This document shows, one piece after another, positions 7,258 through 16,673 of a stretch of DNA of 64,000 nucleotides (positions within the stretch are counted from its first letter, which is position 1; every line of letters starts with the position of its first letter). The notes beneath the pieces are model-generated. The model worked only from the letters and a program-made list of their open reading frames with translations, searched no databases and was not told the DNA's origin. Origin of the DNA: an uncultured Eudoraea sp. GTDB lineage: Bacteria; Bacteroidota; Bacteroidia; Flavobacteriales; Flavobacteriaceae. The DNA lies in the NCBI RefSeq assembly GCF_947490415.1, contig NZ_CANLGX010000004.1, positions 434,001 through 498,000 of the forward strand, written 5' to 3'. A program made the position numbers and the translations under genes.

Positions 7258-10200
7258 ATGCCTAAAAAAATAACAAAATTTATTGTCAGTTTACTTCTGA
7301 TTTTAGGAATTGTACTTGGGGCTATCTACTTTTTTGTAAAAAGTCATAAAGAAGAAGTTGTCAACTTTATTGTAAATACCGTTTCTGAAAACCATAATGG
7401 CACTGTCAGTTTTGACGATGTAACCTTAAAGAATTGGGGTAATTTCACCAATCCTGCATTCCACGTCAAAAATATGGTGCTTCTGGATTCAACTGAATCA
7501 AAAATTACCCGTTTTCAAGCAGAGGATGTCTATTTAAAACTATCCATAAATAGTTTATTGAAAAAAAACATCCAGGTAAAATCTCTTCAAATAGAAAATG
7601 CGAACTATAAGTCCGTCGTAATTAAAGAAGATCTGGTCACTCTGACTGTAAAAAAGGACTCCACCCCAAAAGAAAATAAGGTTACTGATATCTTTAAACC
7701 TTATAAAATGAAAATGAGCATTGAAGATTTCACCATCGATATTCAAAATATACCACGTCATAAAGCATACAGGTTTAAGTTAAACGAAATAACATCAGAC
7801 CTCCTTATAGCTAGTGATCGGATAAGCTCTTCTCTGGACCTGGACGCAAATATTAAACAATTGGGGTTTAACCTTCAAAAAGGGAGCTATCTCAAAAACA
7901 CCAAAATCATCGGATCCATGAATCCGGAAATAGACTTAATTTCGGATAAGATTCATATTCCTTCTTTTGATTTATCCATTAATGATCAGATATTTAAGCT
8001 AACGGCAGATTTTGATACATCAGGCAGCGGTAGTTTTCATTTTATTATTGTAAACGAAGAAACAGAATATGCCCCAACTGTAAGTCTTGTATCTGACAAT
8101 ATTCAAGAAAAACTTGGCAAATATAAAATTGACCAGCCTTTTTCTACCACTACTACGCTGGATGGTAGTTTTGCGCCATTCTCCAATCCTTTGGTTCATA
8201 TAGAATTCAATAGCGTTGATAATACGGCAACCATAATAGACCGCTTTGATCTGGAATCCTTATCATTTACTGGAAGTTTTACGAACAGGATTTATGACGA
8301 TGAGCGGGCCAAAACTGAAGACAAAAAAGATTCAAAACTCAAATTCAGTTCTGTTACAGGGATATACAAAGAGACCAAATTTGAGTTAAATAACGGTATG
8401 TTAATAAGCACTCCAAAAGATAAAGCCCTCATTAAAGGTTCTTTAAAAGTAGACGGTATACCTGAAAATTTAGTTTCACTAACCAATAAACCTATTTTTA
8501 CGCTTAAGGGAGGCCGCTTTAATTTAATGGCCGAATTAGAAGGAGATGCAACTTCTGCAGTTGACCTTCTAAATAAGTCAGATATCAAATTAGAGGTTAG
8601 AAATACCGGAATTTTTGACATTGAAGATGAGATATTTATTCCCGTAAACCAGTTAGATATTCGACTCAAAGAAGACCGGGCTGTGTTGGAGATTTTGGAG
8701 CTTCCTTTGAGTTCTTCTGATAAATTGAATATTTACGGTCATGTTAACCGTTTTTCTTCACTACTAACAAAAGAAGCTGAAATCCAAGCAACGACTACTT
8801 TAGGCTTGAAATCAACAAAATTGAGATGGGAAGATTTTATGAATATTTTTGCGAATTCCAATAAAGGACCTAAAGACAAAGTAAAACAACCTGCATATGT
8901 AATACGGGACATGGCAAGAAAAATTTATTTAAAATTTAATCCTTCAGTTGCCGTGGATATTAAGGAATTTGGTTATGAATCCTTTCAATTGACTAATTTC
9001 TTTACAGATTTGACCTTTAGTGATGTGAATCATCTTCATCTTTACAATACGACTTTTGACATAAGTGATGGTACTGTTAAACTCAAAGCCGATCTGGACC
9101 TTGAACAACCTAAGCAAATTTTAATTGATGCCGATATTGATGCATCAGGCACGCCCGAAATTTTGAATGATATTTTTAATAATGATACCTTCTTTTTTAA
9201 CGGGGGTAGCTTTTCATTGAATGGGAAAGTCTATGGGGACGTACTCCAAATGGATGATTTTTTAAATGCATTAAATGGCACAATCAGGTTAACCAACAGC
9301 AGCATATTTTACCAACCAAATAATCTTACCGTCCCTATTAATTTATTTGATGTACAGATTGACAACAATTTGGTTGTCCTGAATTCCCTGGAAATAGGCA
9401 TAGGTGAAAAAGATAAATTAAATTTTTCCGGAAGACTGGAGAATTTTAGTGCGTTTCTTTCTTCAACCAATACAGATCAGGTTAATTCCTATATAAATCT
9501 TCATTCGGATAGACTGCAATGGGAAGATTTTTTATCGGTTTTTCAAAAAGGAATAAAAAAAGAAAAGAAAGATTCTGTTACATCCATTAATAACAGCGTC
9601 AAGGAAACCGTGAGGGGGCTTTATACTAAGTTTAATCCCAAATTAGGAATAACCATTGACAAATTTGAATATAAAGATCTGATAGTCGTGGAAAATTTTT
9701 TTACCGGTTTAGATTTTGATGGCCAAAATAATTTGATTCTGGAGGAAAGTGGTTTTGATTTTAATAAAAAAATTAAAGTAGAATTTAAAGCTAGGCTAGA
9801 TATATCCGAATCTGTTGGAACAGATATAGATATGGACTTCAGGGCCTTTGGTGATCCTTCCCAACTAAATGAAATACTAAACTATGACACTTTTTTACTT
9901 CAAGATGGAGATATAGAAATTACAGCTAAAGCCTCAGGTGATATTGAAAATATCAATGAATTAGTATCCTCCGCTTCAGCCATGTTTAAGATTGAGAATA
10001 GTGCTTTGATACATAATACAAGTAAGGTTCGTATTCCATTTAGTATTCTTGAAATAGATATTCTCAATGATGATGCTGTCCTTAAATCTTTGAATATTGA
10101 ATTGCCGTCGGGAGATAAAATAAAACTCTATGGAGAATTAAAGAATATTACCTCAATTATACCAGAAATTAGTGCCAATTACGAAAGAATGAGCTCAAAA

Positions 10201-11229
10201 CTCAATATTTCTTCAAAAAAGATACGTTTTAGTGACTTTTTGGATCTTTTCAATAATGTAGATGCCGAGGAGAAAGTGGAAAATTCAAATCGCCACCTGG
10301 CTTTAAAAACGGTGGTAAAAGACTTTTACAATAAATACCAGCCAGAAATTTCCATTAATTTAGATGAATTCATATTTAACAAACTCATCATAAACAATTT
10401 CAATACCGGTTTTTATTTTGAAAATGAAGATCTGCTTTATCTGGAAAATACCGCTTTTGATTTTTATAAAGGCAAAGTAACACTTGATGCACATTTAGAC
10501 ATAACCGATCCACATGAAACTGGATTTTCAATTGGATTTACCACCGATAATCTCGATCTGGAAAAGTTGTTGATTTCCTTTGATTATTTTGATATCCCTT
10601 CAATAAAGGAAGCGGATAAAATAGATGGAAAAGTTAGTGTTGATACGAGAATAGAAGGAGATTTATTAGATAGTACAGGCATAATATCCAATTCGTTAAA
10701 AGGAACTATAGGGTTTGATCTCCAGGAAATGCAAATTAAAGGTTTTGATCCTATTATTAAAGTTGGGAATTTGATTTTCAAGAAAAAACGTTTTGAAGAT
10801 ATTCGGTTCGGGTCCATTGAAAATATCCTTTATGTTGCAAATAATACGGTTGAAATCCCCCTTATGCAAATACAATCCACTGCACTTGATTTTTTTGTGG
10901 ACGGGCATTTAGGCTATCAGGAAGTGCCTACAAATCTTTGGACGGGGATACCGCTTTCTAATTTTAAAAGTAGAGATCTTGTGGATATTCCAAATAAAAC
11001 CGGATACATTGAATCAGGTAAAAAGGTTTATATTGAAGCCAAAAGTGGAAAAAAAAATAAAATCAAATACAAACTTCATTTCTCTGAAAGAAAATATTTC
11101 AAAGAAAGGGAATTACTCAGTGAATACAGAATAATGGTAAAGGAGGATAGATTGCTCAGAAGAAAATATAAACGGGACTCCAGGGCAGAAGAAAAATTAC
11201 AAAAGTCGGACTCTACTAAAATAAATTAA
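7258..11229 (+). CDS. Large AsmA-like family protein with tandem repeat modules
   Basis: The 1323-residue protein has an N-terminal membrane anchor (about 5-27) followed by a very long beta-rich periplasmic part. This matches the AsmA/DUF748 proteins of Bacteroidota, a group related to TamB and YhdP that is thought to bridge the envelope and move lipids. Three modules of about 233 residues are repeated. Each starts near a WEDF-type motif (WEDFMNIF at about 523, WEDFLSVF at about 756, FSDFLDLF at about 990). Each then has KFNP or KYQP, a FF/FN-TG strand, and a D-TFxxxxG block. A partial module precedes them (about 400-520). The C-terminus is basic and charged. The gene is monocistronic. Function is inferred from architecture only. 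Confidence 0.75.
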   Translation: MPKKITKFIVSLLLILGIVLGAIYFFVKSHKEEVVNFIVNTVSENHNGTVSFDDVTLKNWGNFTNPAFHVKNMVLLDSTESKITRFQAEDVYLKLSINSLLKKNIQVKSLQIENANYKSVVIKEDLVTLTVKKDSTPKENKVTDIFKPYKMKMSIEDFTIDIQNIPRHKAYRFKLNEITSDLLIASDRISSSLDLDANIKQLGFNLQKGSYLKNTKIIGSMNPEIDLISDKIHIPSFDLSINDQIFKLTADFDTSGSGSFHFIIVNEETEYAPTVSLVSDNIQEKLGKYKIDQPFSTTTTLDGSFAPFSNPLVHIEFNSVDNTATIIDRFDLESLSFTGSFTNRIYDDERAKTEDKKDSKLKFSSVTGIYKETKFELNNGMLISTPKDKALIKGSLKVDGIPENLVSLTNKPIFTLKGGRFNLMAELEGDATSAVDLLNKSDIKLEVRNTGIFDIEDEIFIPVNQLDIRLKEDRAVLEILELPLSSSDKLNIYGHVNRFSSLLTKEAEIQATTTLGLKSTKLRWEDFMNIFANSNKGPKDKVKQPAYVIRDMARKIYLKFNPSVAVDIKEFGYESFQLTNFFTDLTFSDVNHLHLYNTTFDISDGTVKLKADLDLEQPKQILIDADIDASGTPEILNDIFNNDTFFFNGGSFSLNGKVYGDVLQMDDFLNALNGTIRLTNSSIFYQPNNLTVPINLFDVQIDNNLVVLNSLEIGIGEKDKLNFSGRLENFSAFLSSTNTDQVNSYINLHSDRLQWEDFLSVFQKGIKKEKKDSVTSINNSVKETVRGLYTKFNPKLGITIDKFEYKDLIVVENFFTGLDFDGQNNLILEESGFDFNKKIKVEFKARLDISESVGTDIDMDFRAFGDPSQLNEILNYDTFLLQDGDIEITAKASGDIENINELVSSASAMFKIENSALIHNTSKVRIPFSILEIDILNDDAVLKSLNIELPSGDKIKLYGELKNITSIIPEISANYERMSSKLNISSKKIRFSDFLDLFNNVDAEEKVENSNRHLALKTVVKDFYNKYQPEISINLDEFIFNKLIINNFNTGFYFENEDLLYLENTAFDFYKGKVTLDAHLDITDPHETGFSIGFTTDNLDLEKLLISFDYFDIPSIKEADKIDGKVSVDTRIEGDLLDSTGIISNSLKGTIGFDLQEMQIKGFDPIIKVGNLIFKKKRFEDIRFGSIENILYVANNTVEIPLMQIQSTALDFFVDGHLGYQEVPTNLWTGIPLSNFKSRDLVDIPNKTGYIESGKKVYIEAKSGKKNKIKYKLHFSERKYFKERELLSEYRIMVKEDRLLRRKYKRDSRAEEKLQKSDSTKIN

Positions 11230-11322
11230 CCCTGTAATTGAATTTCCTCGTTAAAGATTCCAAAACAAATTTAAGAGATTAACCTCCGGAACTCAATTTT
11301 TTACTCTCAGCCCTCTTTATTC

Positions 11323-12642
11323 CTAATTACTTTGAGCCGCCAACCATTCCATGATAGTGACAGGCCTGTTATTAAGAGTTACAGGTGATCCGTCAAAATC
11401 AAAATTGGCGTGGTTTGCATGTGAATAGATCCACGACCAATGCCCATTGTAATAATAATTATCGCCACCAAAAAATCCCGTAATATCGGTAACATGCTCA
11501 TAGAAAGAAAAATGAACGTTTTTGGCACCCGCCCCAATTAAACGATTGTAAACCGGAACAACCGTCTTTTCTGGAATAGTAGTACCATCGTCCCTGGAAT
11601 GTACAAACCAGATCGGTACATCCTTTATCAATTGTATTTGCTCATCGGTAATGTATTGCGATTGATAGGCCAACGCGCTGATATATCCTGCTGCAAAGTA
11701 ATCGGGATAAAGAATAATCAGTTTAAGGGCCATGTAGCCACCATTAGAACAACCTCCCACATAAATCCTGTCCGTATCAATTTTAGGATTGGCCGAAACA
11801 TAATTCTTAATCAACTCCATTAAACCTTTGTTATAAATGTCGTCTTCCCGTCCATGCGTTGTCACTCCTTTGCTGTTGTGCATCCATGCCCCGGGGCATT
11901 GCGGTGCCAGTACATAAGCTCCTCCAAAAAAGGATTGAATCTCATCGGATGCATAATTTGCAGCACGGTTAGCTATAATAGGAATGCTTGGATCTGTACC
12001 GCCTTCCCCTCCACCATGTAACCAAATAATTAAGGGAGATTTTTCATTAGTTGTCTTGGGCGAAAAAGAAGCATAAGACATGGTGATACCATTACTGTCT
12101 TTAAAAGTTCCAGAAAGGTCAAAGGAATCTATGAGCTGCCTAATGCGGCCAATCTCTTTATCCCAAACCTTATTTGAGGGTTTATGGGTAATGGAAAGTT
12201 TGTAATCGATCCAATAATTCCCCCGGTATTTATCGTTACGGATATATTGAATGGGTGATCCTATAGCCAGATCTGGGCCAACTGCTAAAACAAGGGTAAT
12301 GTGATTGCCACTTTGAAGTCTGTTCCCTTTACCATCTGAGACATAGGCAAAATTTACTGTTCTTTCGCCGGATGCCATTTCAGGAGGAATCTGGGTATAT
12401 TCTGTATGACGTATGGCACTAACAGCATAATCCCCGGCACTCACTTCGGAAACCTGTTCGTCCATTGAAAGTACTATTCTGCTTACTGCAGGACCCCAAT
12501 CATATCCCTCAATAATCATAGTATATTCCCCACCCTGGGTTGTTGTAATTGGCAACTTTTCGGTGGCAACTTCTTTTGCCAGCAAGCTCAAAGGAATATG
12601 CGTTAACGCTAATATCAATAGAGTAAAAAGAGTGTTTTTCAT
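11323..12642 (-). CDS. Secreted alpha/beta-hydrolase esterase with N-terminal Ig-like domain
   Basis: A signal peptide (about 1-22) is followed by an esterase-associated Ig-like domain (about 28-150) and an alpha/beta-hydrolase domain. The oxyanion segment HGGGEGG lies at 209-215, the nucleophile is Ser299 in GGCSNGG, and the likely acid and base are Asp351/352 (SRDDGT) and His401 (GHWSW). This matches the phospholipase/carboxylesterase or PHB-depolymerase-like esterases often found with plant-polysaccharide enzymes. It is the last gene of an operon with the methyltransferase and YceI genes, 54 bases after yceI, and is probably under the LytTR-type site at 14030-14060. The substrate is unknown. 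Confidence 0.82.
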   Translation of the reverse strand: MKNTLFTLLILALTHIPLSLLAKEVATEKLPITTTQGGEYTMIIEGYDWGPAVSRIVLSMDEQVSEVSAGDYAVSAIRHTEYTQIPPEMASGERTVNFAYVSDGKGNRLQSGNHITLVLAVGPDLAIGSPIQYIRNDKYRGNYWIDYKLSITHKPSNKVWDKEIGRIRQLIDSFDLSGTFKDSNGITMSYASFSPKTTNEKSPLIIWLHGGGEGGTDPSIPIIANRAANYASDEIQSFFGGAYVLAPQCPGAWMHNSKGVTTHGREDDIYNKGLMELIKNYVSANPKIDTDRIYVGGCSNGGYMALKLIILYPDYFAAGYISALAYQSQYITDEQIQLIKDVPIWFVHSRDDGTTIPEKTVVPVYNRLIGAGAKNVHFSFYEHVTDITGFFGGDNYYYNGHWSWIYSHANHANFDFDGSPVTLNNRPVTIMEWLAAQSN

Positions 12643-12696
12643 TAGGACTTTTTTTTTGTGTTTTTATGCTGATTAGATAGTTATAGCTCTTATAAA

Positions 12697-13272
12697 TTAA
12701 TAACCCTTGTTGAATTCACCAGTTATTCTCAAACCCACTTCATCACTAACGGACATAGTGGAAAGATTTTCACCTACTCCAAAAGCCTGTCTCATTAAAC
12801 TACCAATTGCTTTAAAACCAAGTTCATGTCGTTTAGCGCGCTCGTTCTCCACAGGGCCAACAAGCCATACATCCAGTGTAATTGGAAGTGTATTTCCTTT
12901 AATAATCATATCACCTGTTACTTTGTAATGCTCCCCCGCTATCTGACTGAAAGAAGTACTTTTAAAACTCATAACAGGATATTTTTCTACATCAAAGATA
13001 TCAGCACTTTTAAGATGTTTATCCCTGTTCTCATTTTCTGTATTAATGCTGGCCGTTTTAGCGGAAAACTCAAAAACCGCATCAGAAAAATCATCTTTTG
13101 TAGTTTTCATTGTGGCCTCAAACTCCCTAAAAAAGCCATCAACTTCTGAAATCATATGATGTGTTACAGTAAATCTTATCCTGGAATGCCCGGGATCTAA
13201 AGTCCAAACATCCTGTCCTAAAACAGTAAGTGCTGGAAAAACCAATATCAGAATTAATACAATTTTTCTCAT
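12697..13272 (-). CDS. YceI family periplasmic lipid-binding protein
   Basis: YceI proteins are periplasmic beta-barrel lipocalin-like proteins that bind polyisoprenoids or other amphiphiles. The family start is clear after the signal peptide (VWTLDPGHSRIRFTVTHHM), followed by the SIxTxxxxRDxHLKSxDFFD-type block (here SINTENENRDKHLKSADIF) and the GDMIIKG segment. I placed the start at ATG 13272, whose product begins MRKIVLIL and has a good signal peptide (about 1-19). A longer frame would overlap the upstream gene by 32 bases. It is the middle gene of the methyltransferase-YceI-esterase operon. The exact ligand is unknown. Confidence 0.88.
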   Translation of the reverse strand: MRKIVLILILVFPALTVLGQDVWTLDPGHSRIRFTVTHHMISEVDGFFREFEATMKTTKDDFSDAVFEFSAKTASINTENENRDKHLKSADIFDVEKYPVMSFKSTSFSQIAGEHYKVTGDMIIKGNTLPITLDVWLVGPVENERAKRHELGFKAIGSLMRQAFGVGENLSTMSVSDEVGLRITGEFNKGY

Positions 13273-13303
13273 TTTATTTATTTCTAGTTTGTTTTCAGTT
13301 ATT

Positions 13304-13969
13304 TCATTTTTTATAACTAATAGATAGTCCACCACCAGAATTGTCTACCGTGGTCGTGTAGTTACCCAGAGCTGATACATACTCCAGAAACTCTGTAGTA
13401 CCAGAAATTCCTCTTTTGCCCTGAGAACTGATATTATGTGCGGTAAAACATCCTCCTGATACCAATTTCGGATTAATGTCCTTAAAATAGTTGGTGTACC
13501 ATCCCTTGTCAGCATCACTAAAAACGAAATCAAAAGGACCGGGTAATTCTTTAACCAGTTCATGGGCATTAGCGCGTCTGGCATCAATATATTCAGACAA
13601 CCCTGCTTCTTTAAAATTAGCCAGGGCTTCTTTATGCCTGTCCTCATCTATTTCAACGGTAATTAACTTTCCCCCTGTTTTGCTAAAAGCCCAGGCAATC
13701 CAGATGGAGGAATGACCGGTAGAAGTACCAATTTCCAAGCCTTTGGTATAACCATTTTTCAAGATAATATCGTAAAGAAGCTCTCCGTCTGAAGCCGGAA
13801 CATTTAAATCGCGCCAATGATTTCTTTTACTTTTCAGAAATGCTTCCACTTTCATGTCCAACTCCGTATTAGTCTTAGAATCTTGAGCCAGGGTACAATT
13901 CGATGGAAAAATCAATGTAATAAAGAAAAAGAAAACCGGCCAAAAGATAGGTGTTATAATTCTTCTCAT
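13304..13969 (-). CDS. O-methyltransferase-like protein with signal peptide
   Basis: The domain from about residue 45 onward is a class I SAM-dependent O-methyltransferase (family 3, CmtA/COMT-like): motif I LEIGTSTGHSS, an acidic TVEIDED strand for ribose binding and FSDADKGWY, which resembles the metal-site DADK motif. The N-terminus is odd, however: about 30 residues with basic MRR, a long hydrophobic stretch and an AQ cleavage-like site, that is, a secretion signal. SAM is not expected outside the cytoplasm, so the signal may act as a membrane anchor or the domain may be non-catalytic. ATG 13969 is preferred over a TTG at 13981. First gene of its operon. Confidence 0.78.
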   Translation of the reverse strand: MRRIITPIFWPVFFFFITLIFPSNCTLAQDSKTNTELDMKVEAFLKSKRNHWRDLNVPASDGELLYDIILKNGYTKGLEIGTSTGHSSIWIAWAFSKTGGKLITVEIDEDRHKEALANFKEAGLSEYIDARRANAHELVKELPGPFDFVFSDADKGWYTNYFKDINPKLVSGGCFTAHNISSQGKRGISGTTEFLEYVSALGNYTTTVDNSGGGLSISYKK

Positions 13970-13988
13970 AATCGAATACAATTGTTAC

Positions 13989-14060
13989 TACAATATAAGG
14001 TTTACTGTCTAAACCGGAAAGTTGATTTTCTCAACGACAGGACTTACCCGCTAAACGACA
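13989..14060 (-). promoter_or_regulatory. Probable LytTR-binding direct repeat upstream of the methyltransferase operon
   Basis: On the minus strand TGTCGTTTAG (14051-14060) and TGTCGTTGAG (14030-14039) are direct repeats 21 bp apart, two helical turns, which is the spacing used by LytTR regulators such as AgrA. A weak -7 box (TATATTGT) follows about 32 bases after the proximal repeat. The same repeat type occurs at the LytS/LytTR genes 0.8 kb away. Confidence 0.6.
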
Positions 14061-14168
14061 TGTCTTTATCGTTTTGTATCAGCTCGAATTTTTACAAGAC
14101 CTTTTATGTTCCTTTAATTAACATGTTTCCACCAACTAACAGTTCTCGTTCCAAATATTAATTACGAC

Positions 14169-14678
14169 TTACACAAAAAGTAAAATCACCGTAAGTAACA
14201 TACCTCCAAATGCAAAGTAGAGTCCCTTTTTGAATATTGGTGTTTTGGGTCTGAACATCCAAAATGCGGAAACAGAGAAGAACAATAGTGCGATTCCGAA
14301 AATGATATTTAACCAATACAATGGGTGCCCGGAATGCATTTTATGCAAATTGTTCATATTGTCCAAAATAACAGGCATCTTCATTTCGGTATAACTAGAT
14401 TGTCCGGTAATTTTATTATAAGTACCTCCTTTAAAGTAAACAATGTCCCCTTCTTGCTTCTCTATTTTAAAACCCCTCTTACCCAGGGCCGAACCCAGGG
14501 CCTCGGCTTCCAAGCCTATCCCCAGCTTTTTCTCTATCTGTACTTCCTTTTTTAGGAAGTCGGTATTTCTAAATGTCAATACTATACCACTAATAGCGTA
14601 AACCGCCATAATACCTGCTAAAAAGAACCCCAAATACCTGTGATAAGTACGCATGTTTTGTTCTGTTTTTCTTCCCAT
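14169..14678 (-). CDS. PepSY-type small membrane protein
   Basis: Three transmembrane segments are visible: RYLGFFLAGIMAVYAISGIV near the N-terminus and two near the C-terminus. They flank a periplasmic PepSY-like part of about 80 residues. The layout matches short PepSY-associated TM proteins of Bacteroidota, related to iron-uptake reductase-like membrane proteins; the biochemical role is unclear. ATG 14678 is chosen over a TTG at 14696. The promoter region holds a LytTR-type repeat pair reading toward this gene (TACAGTTCAC and TGTCGTTCAC at 14792-14822) followed after 33 bases by GATCTTTA as -7. I therefore infer control by the neighbouring LytS/LytTR pair. Confidence 0.7.
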   Translation of the reverse strand: MGRKTEQNMRTYHRYLGFFLAGIMAVYAISGIVLTFRNTDFLKKEVQIEKKLGIGLEAEALGSALGKRGFKIEKQEGDIVYFKGGTYNKITGQSSYTEMKMPVILDNMNNLHKMHSGHPLYWLNIIFGIALLFFSVSAFWMFRPKTPIFKKGLYFAFGGMLLTVILLFV

Positions 14679-14750
14679 AATTAAAATAATTTTCAAAAAT
14701 TAATATATCCGTATATATAAATCATCTTTTAAGATTTAATTTTCCTGAAA

Positions 14751-14822
14751 TAAAGATCTGTTTACAAATAATGCTGAAGAAAAATTCTACTGTGAACGAC
14801 ATAAGATTTCCAGTGAACTGTA
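14751..14822 (-). promoter_or_regulatory. LytTR-type direct repeat facing the PepSY gene
   Basis: GTGAACGACA at 14792-14801 and GTGAACTGTA at 14813-14822 are 21 bp apart. Read toward the PepSY gene they are TACAGTTCAC and TGTCGTTCAC, close to the AgrA/LytTR core [AC]GTTnA. GATCTTTA follows 33 bases downstream as a -7 candidate. Confidence 0.62.
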
Positions 14823-14847
14823 CGCTTTAATCTTAAAGTAGAACAAT

Positions 14848-14919
14848 TGTCGTTAACAGGTATATTTCTGCCGTTCACATCCGACCATTTTTGGAAATGC
14901 ATCTATTAGTTTAGATTTG
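14848..14919 (+). promoter_or_regulatory. LytTR-type direct repeat and promoter of the LytS/LytTR operon
   Basis: TGTCGTTAAC at 14848-14857 and TGCCGTTCAC at 14869-14878 are direct repeats 21 bp apart. Exactly 33 bases later there is a perfect -7 box, TAGATTTG at 14912-14919, 11 bases before the kinase gene. This suggests autoregulation of the two-component system. Confidence 0.68.
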
Positions 14920-14929
14920 TAGTATTAGC

Positions 14930-15958
14930 ATGATTATGAATAAGATAACTTCAAATATAGGTTGGCAAGAACTCTTCTTTCAATTTGTATTGTATCTATT
15001 GGTACTTCTCTTCTATTCCTTTGACAGGAATGATCCGGGTATTACCCTGGCACAGGTGATTTTCTTTTTAGTCTATGCTTGTGCATCAGTTTTTATCACT
15101 TACTTTTTGATGCCTAAATTCTTATATAAAAAGGAATATTGGCATTTTTTTGGTTTGGTCATTTTGGTTCTTTTACTCGTAATTGTGATAGAAGAATTAT
15201 TGGAAGTTGTGTTTTATCCGGGTACACGAAGAGCAGCGATAGTTCCTGGTATATACTATGCCATTTTTGACGTTCTTCCTATAATTGCAATCTTATCAGG
15301 ATTCAAATTTGCATGGGATGCAATAGGCAAACAACGTGAATTGGAAAAATTAAAAACATCTATTCAGGAAAGTGAACTTCAATTTTTAAAGTCTCAGATA
15401 AATCCACACTTTTTATTCAATAACCTAAACAATCTGTATTCGTACGCTATAGAACTTTCCCCTAAAACTCCTGCCATAATTTTGGAATTAAGTTCTGTCC
15501 TACGGTATATGCTCTATGAATGCAAAGAAAGATTTGTGCCCTTATCTAAAGAAATTGAACAACTGGAAAATTTCACACAACTAAATCAACTACAGATTGA
15601 GGAAAGGGGAAAAGTCAATTTTAAAGCAATAAATATTGCGACTGGTTATCAAATAGCCCCGTTAATCCTCTTGGTCTTCATCGAAAATGCCTTTAAACAT
15701 AGTCAATCAGGTCAGTCCAGTAATATTAGCATAGATATTGAGATTAAAATGGAAGGAAACACCTTATTCTTCAATTGTAAGAACAATTTTCAGCCTATAT
15801 CCACTTCCGAAAATCTAACCAAAGGTATTGGGTTGGAAAATGTAAAAAAACGATTGCAATTGCTATACCCCAAGGCGCATGAATTAAAAATTAAAGAATC
15901 CTCAGATCAATTTGAAGTTGATTTGAAGATGGAGTTGCAGAAAATAAGTTTCAAATGA
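14930..15958 (+). CDS. LytS/YehU-type sensor histidine kinase
   Basis: Four predicted membrane segments (about 12-30, 39-61, 72-95, 106-128) precede a His_kinase domain of the LytS family with the phospho-acceptor His160 in QINPHFLFNNLNNLY. The HATPase part follows with IENAFKHS and the GIGLENVKKRL box. There is no periplasmic sensor domain, so sensing is probably within the membrane. The gene overlaps the response-regulator gene by 4 bases (ATGA), which supports a cognate pair. It may start at 14930 (ATG) or at the second Met. It is predicted to be autoregulated through the direct repeat just upstream. The signal is unknown. Confidence 0.9.
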   Translation: MIMNKITSNIGWQELFFQFVLYLLVLLFYSFDRNDPGITLAQVIFFLVYACASVFITYFLMPKFLYKKEYWHFFGLVILVLLLVIVIEELLEVVFYPGTRRAAIVPGIYYAIFDVLPIIAILSGFKFAWDAIGKQRELEKLKTSIQESELQFLKSQINPHFLFNNLNNLYSYAIELSPKTPAIILELSSVLRYMLYECKERFVPLSKEIEQLENFTQLNQLQIEERGKVNFKAINIATGYQIAPLILLVFIENAFKHSQSGQSSNISIDIEIKMEGNTLFFNCKNNFQPISTSENLTKGIGLENVKKRLQLLYPKAHELKIKESSDQFEVDLKMELQKISFK

Positions 15959-16659
15959 ATTGTATAATTATTGAAGATCAGCCTCCGGCTCAACGTATCC
16001 TTAAAAAATTTATAGAGGATATAGGCTCCTTACAGCTCAAAGGAGTTTTTTCAGATGCCATTCAGGCCATGGAATTTTTAAAAACTAATTCTGTGGATCT
16101 TATGTTTCTGGACATTCATTTGCCAAAGATTTCAGGGATAGATTTTTTGAGAACAATGCCAAATCCACCTTATGTCATATTAACAACTGCCTTTTCAGAT
16201 TATGCCCTGGAGAGTTATGAATTAAATGTAGTTGATTATTTATTAAAACCTTTTTCTTTCCAGCGTTTTGTAAAAGCAGTCTCCAAAATACCTTCAACTA
16301 ACGGTTTAAAACATTCGGAAGAAACACATTCTCATAATCCGGAAAATCGCAAAGAAATTTTTATCAAATCAGGATATGAACATATAAAAATCGCCGTCAA
16401 GGATATTATTTATATTAAATCTGATGCGGATTATACAGAAATCATAACCTCTGAAAAAAAATACTTATCTTCAGAACCCCTTCGTTTTTGGGAACAAAAT
16501 TTAAATCAAAAAAACTTCTTTAGAACGCATAAGTCCTTTATTATAAATACCTCAAAAATTGAAAAAATAATCGGAAACCAGGTCTATTTGATTGGAAGTA
16601 TTAAAGCTCCTATTGGACGTGCTTTTAAAGAAAATTTCATGAAAAGTCTATTGCAGTAA
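15955..16659 (+). CDS. LytTR-type response regulator
   Basis: The receiver domain (1-120) has the acidic pair near Glu7/Asp8, phospho-acceptor Asp53 in FLDIHLP and a KPF motif. The LytTR DNA-binding domain (about 130-232) has the family patterns [12 protein letters not shown] and [11 protein letters not shown]. LytTR proteins bind two direct repeats about 21-22 bp apart. Three such pairs with core GTTnA lie nearby, upstream of this operon, the PepSY gene and the methyltransferase operon. The dienelactone hydrolase gene follows after 14 bases and is probably cotranscribed. Confidence 0.92.
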   Translation: MNCIIIEDQPPAQRILKKFIEDIGSLQLKGVFSDAIQAMEFLKTNSVDLMFLDIHLPKISGIDFLRTMPNPPYVILTTAFSDYALESYELNVVDYLLKPFSFQRFVKAVSKIPSTNGLKHSEETHSHNPENRKEIFIKSGYEHIKIAVKDIIYIKSDADYTEIITSEKKYLSSEPLRFWEQNLNQKNFFRTHKSFIINTSKIEKIIGNQVYLIGSIKAPIGRAFKENFMKSLLQ

Positions 16660-16673
16660 ATAAAAATACTATT

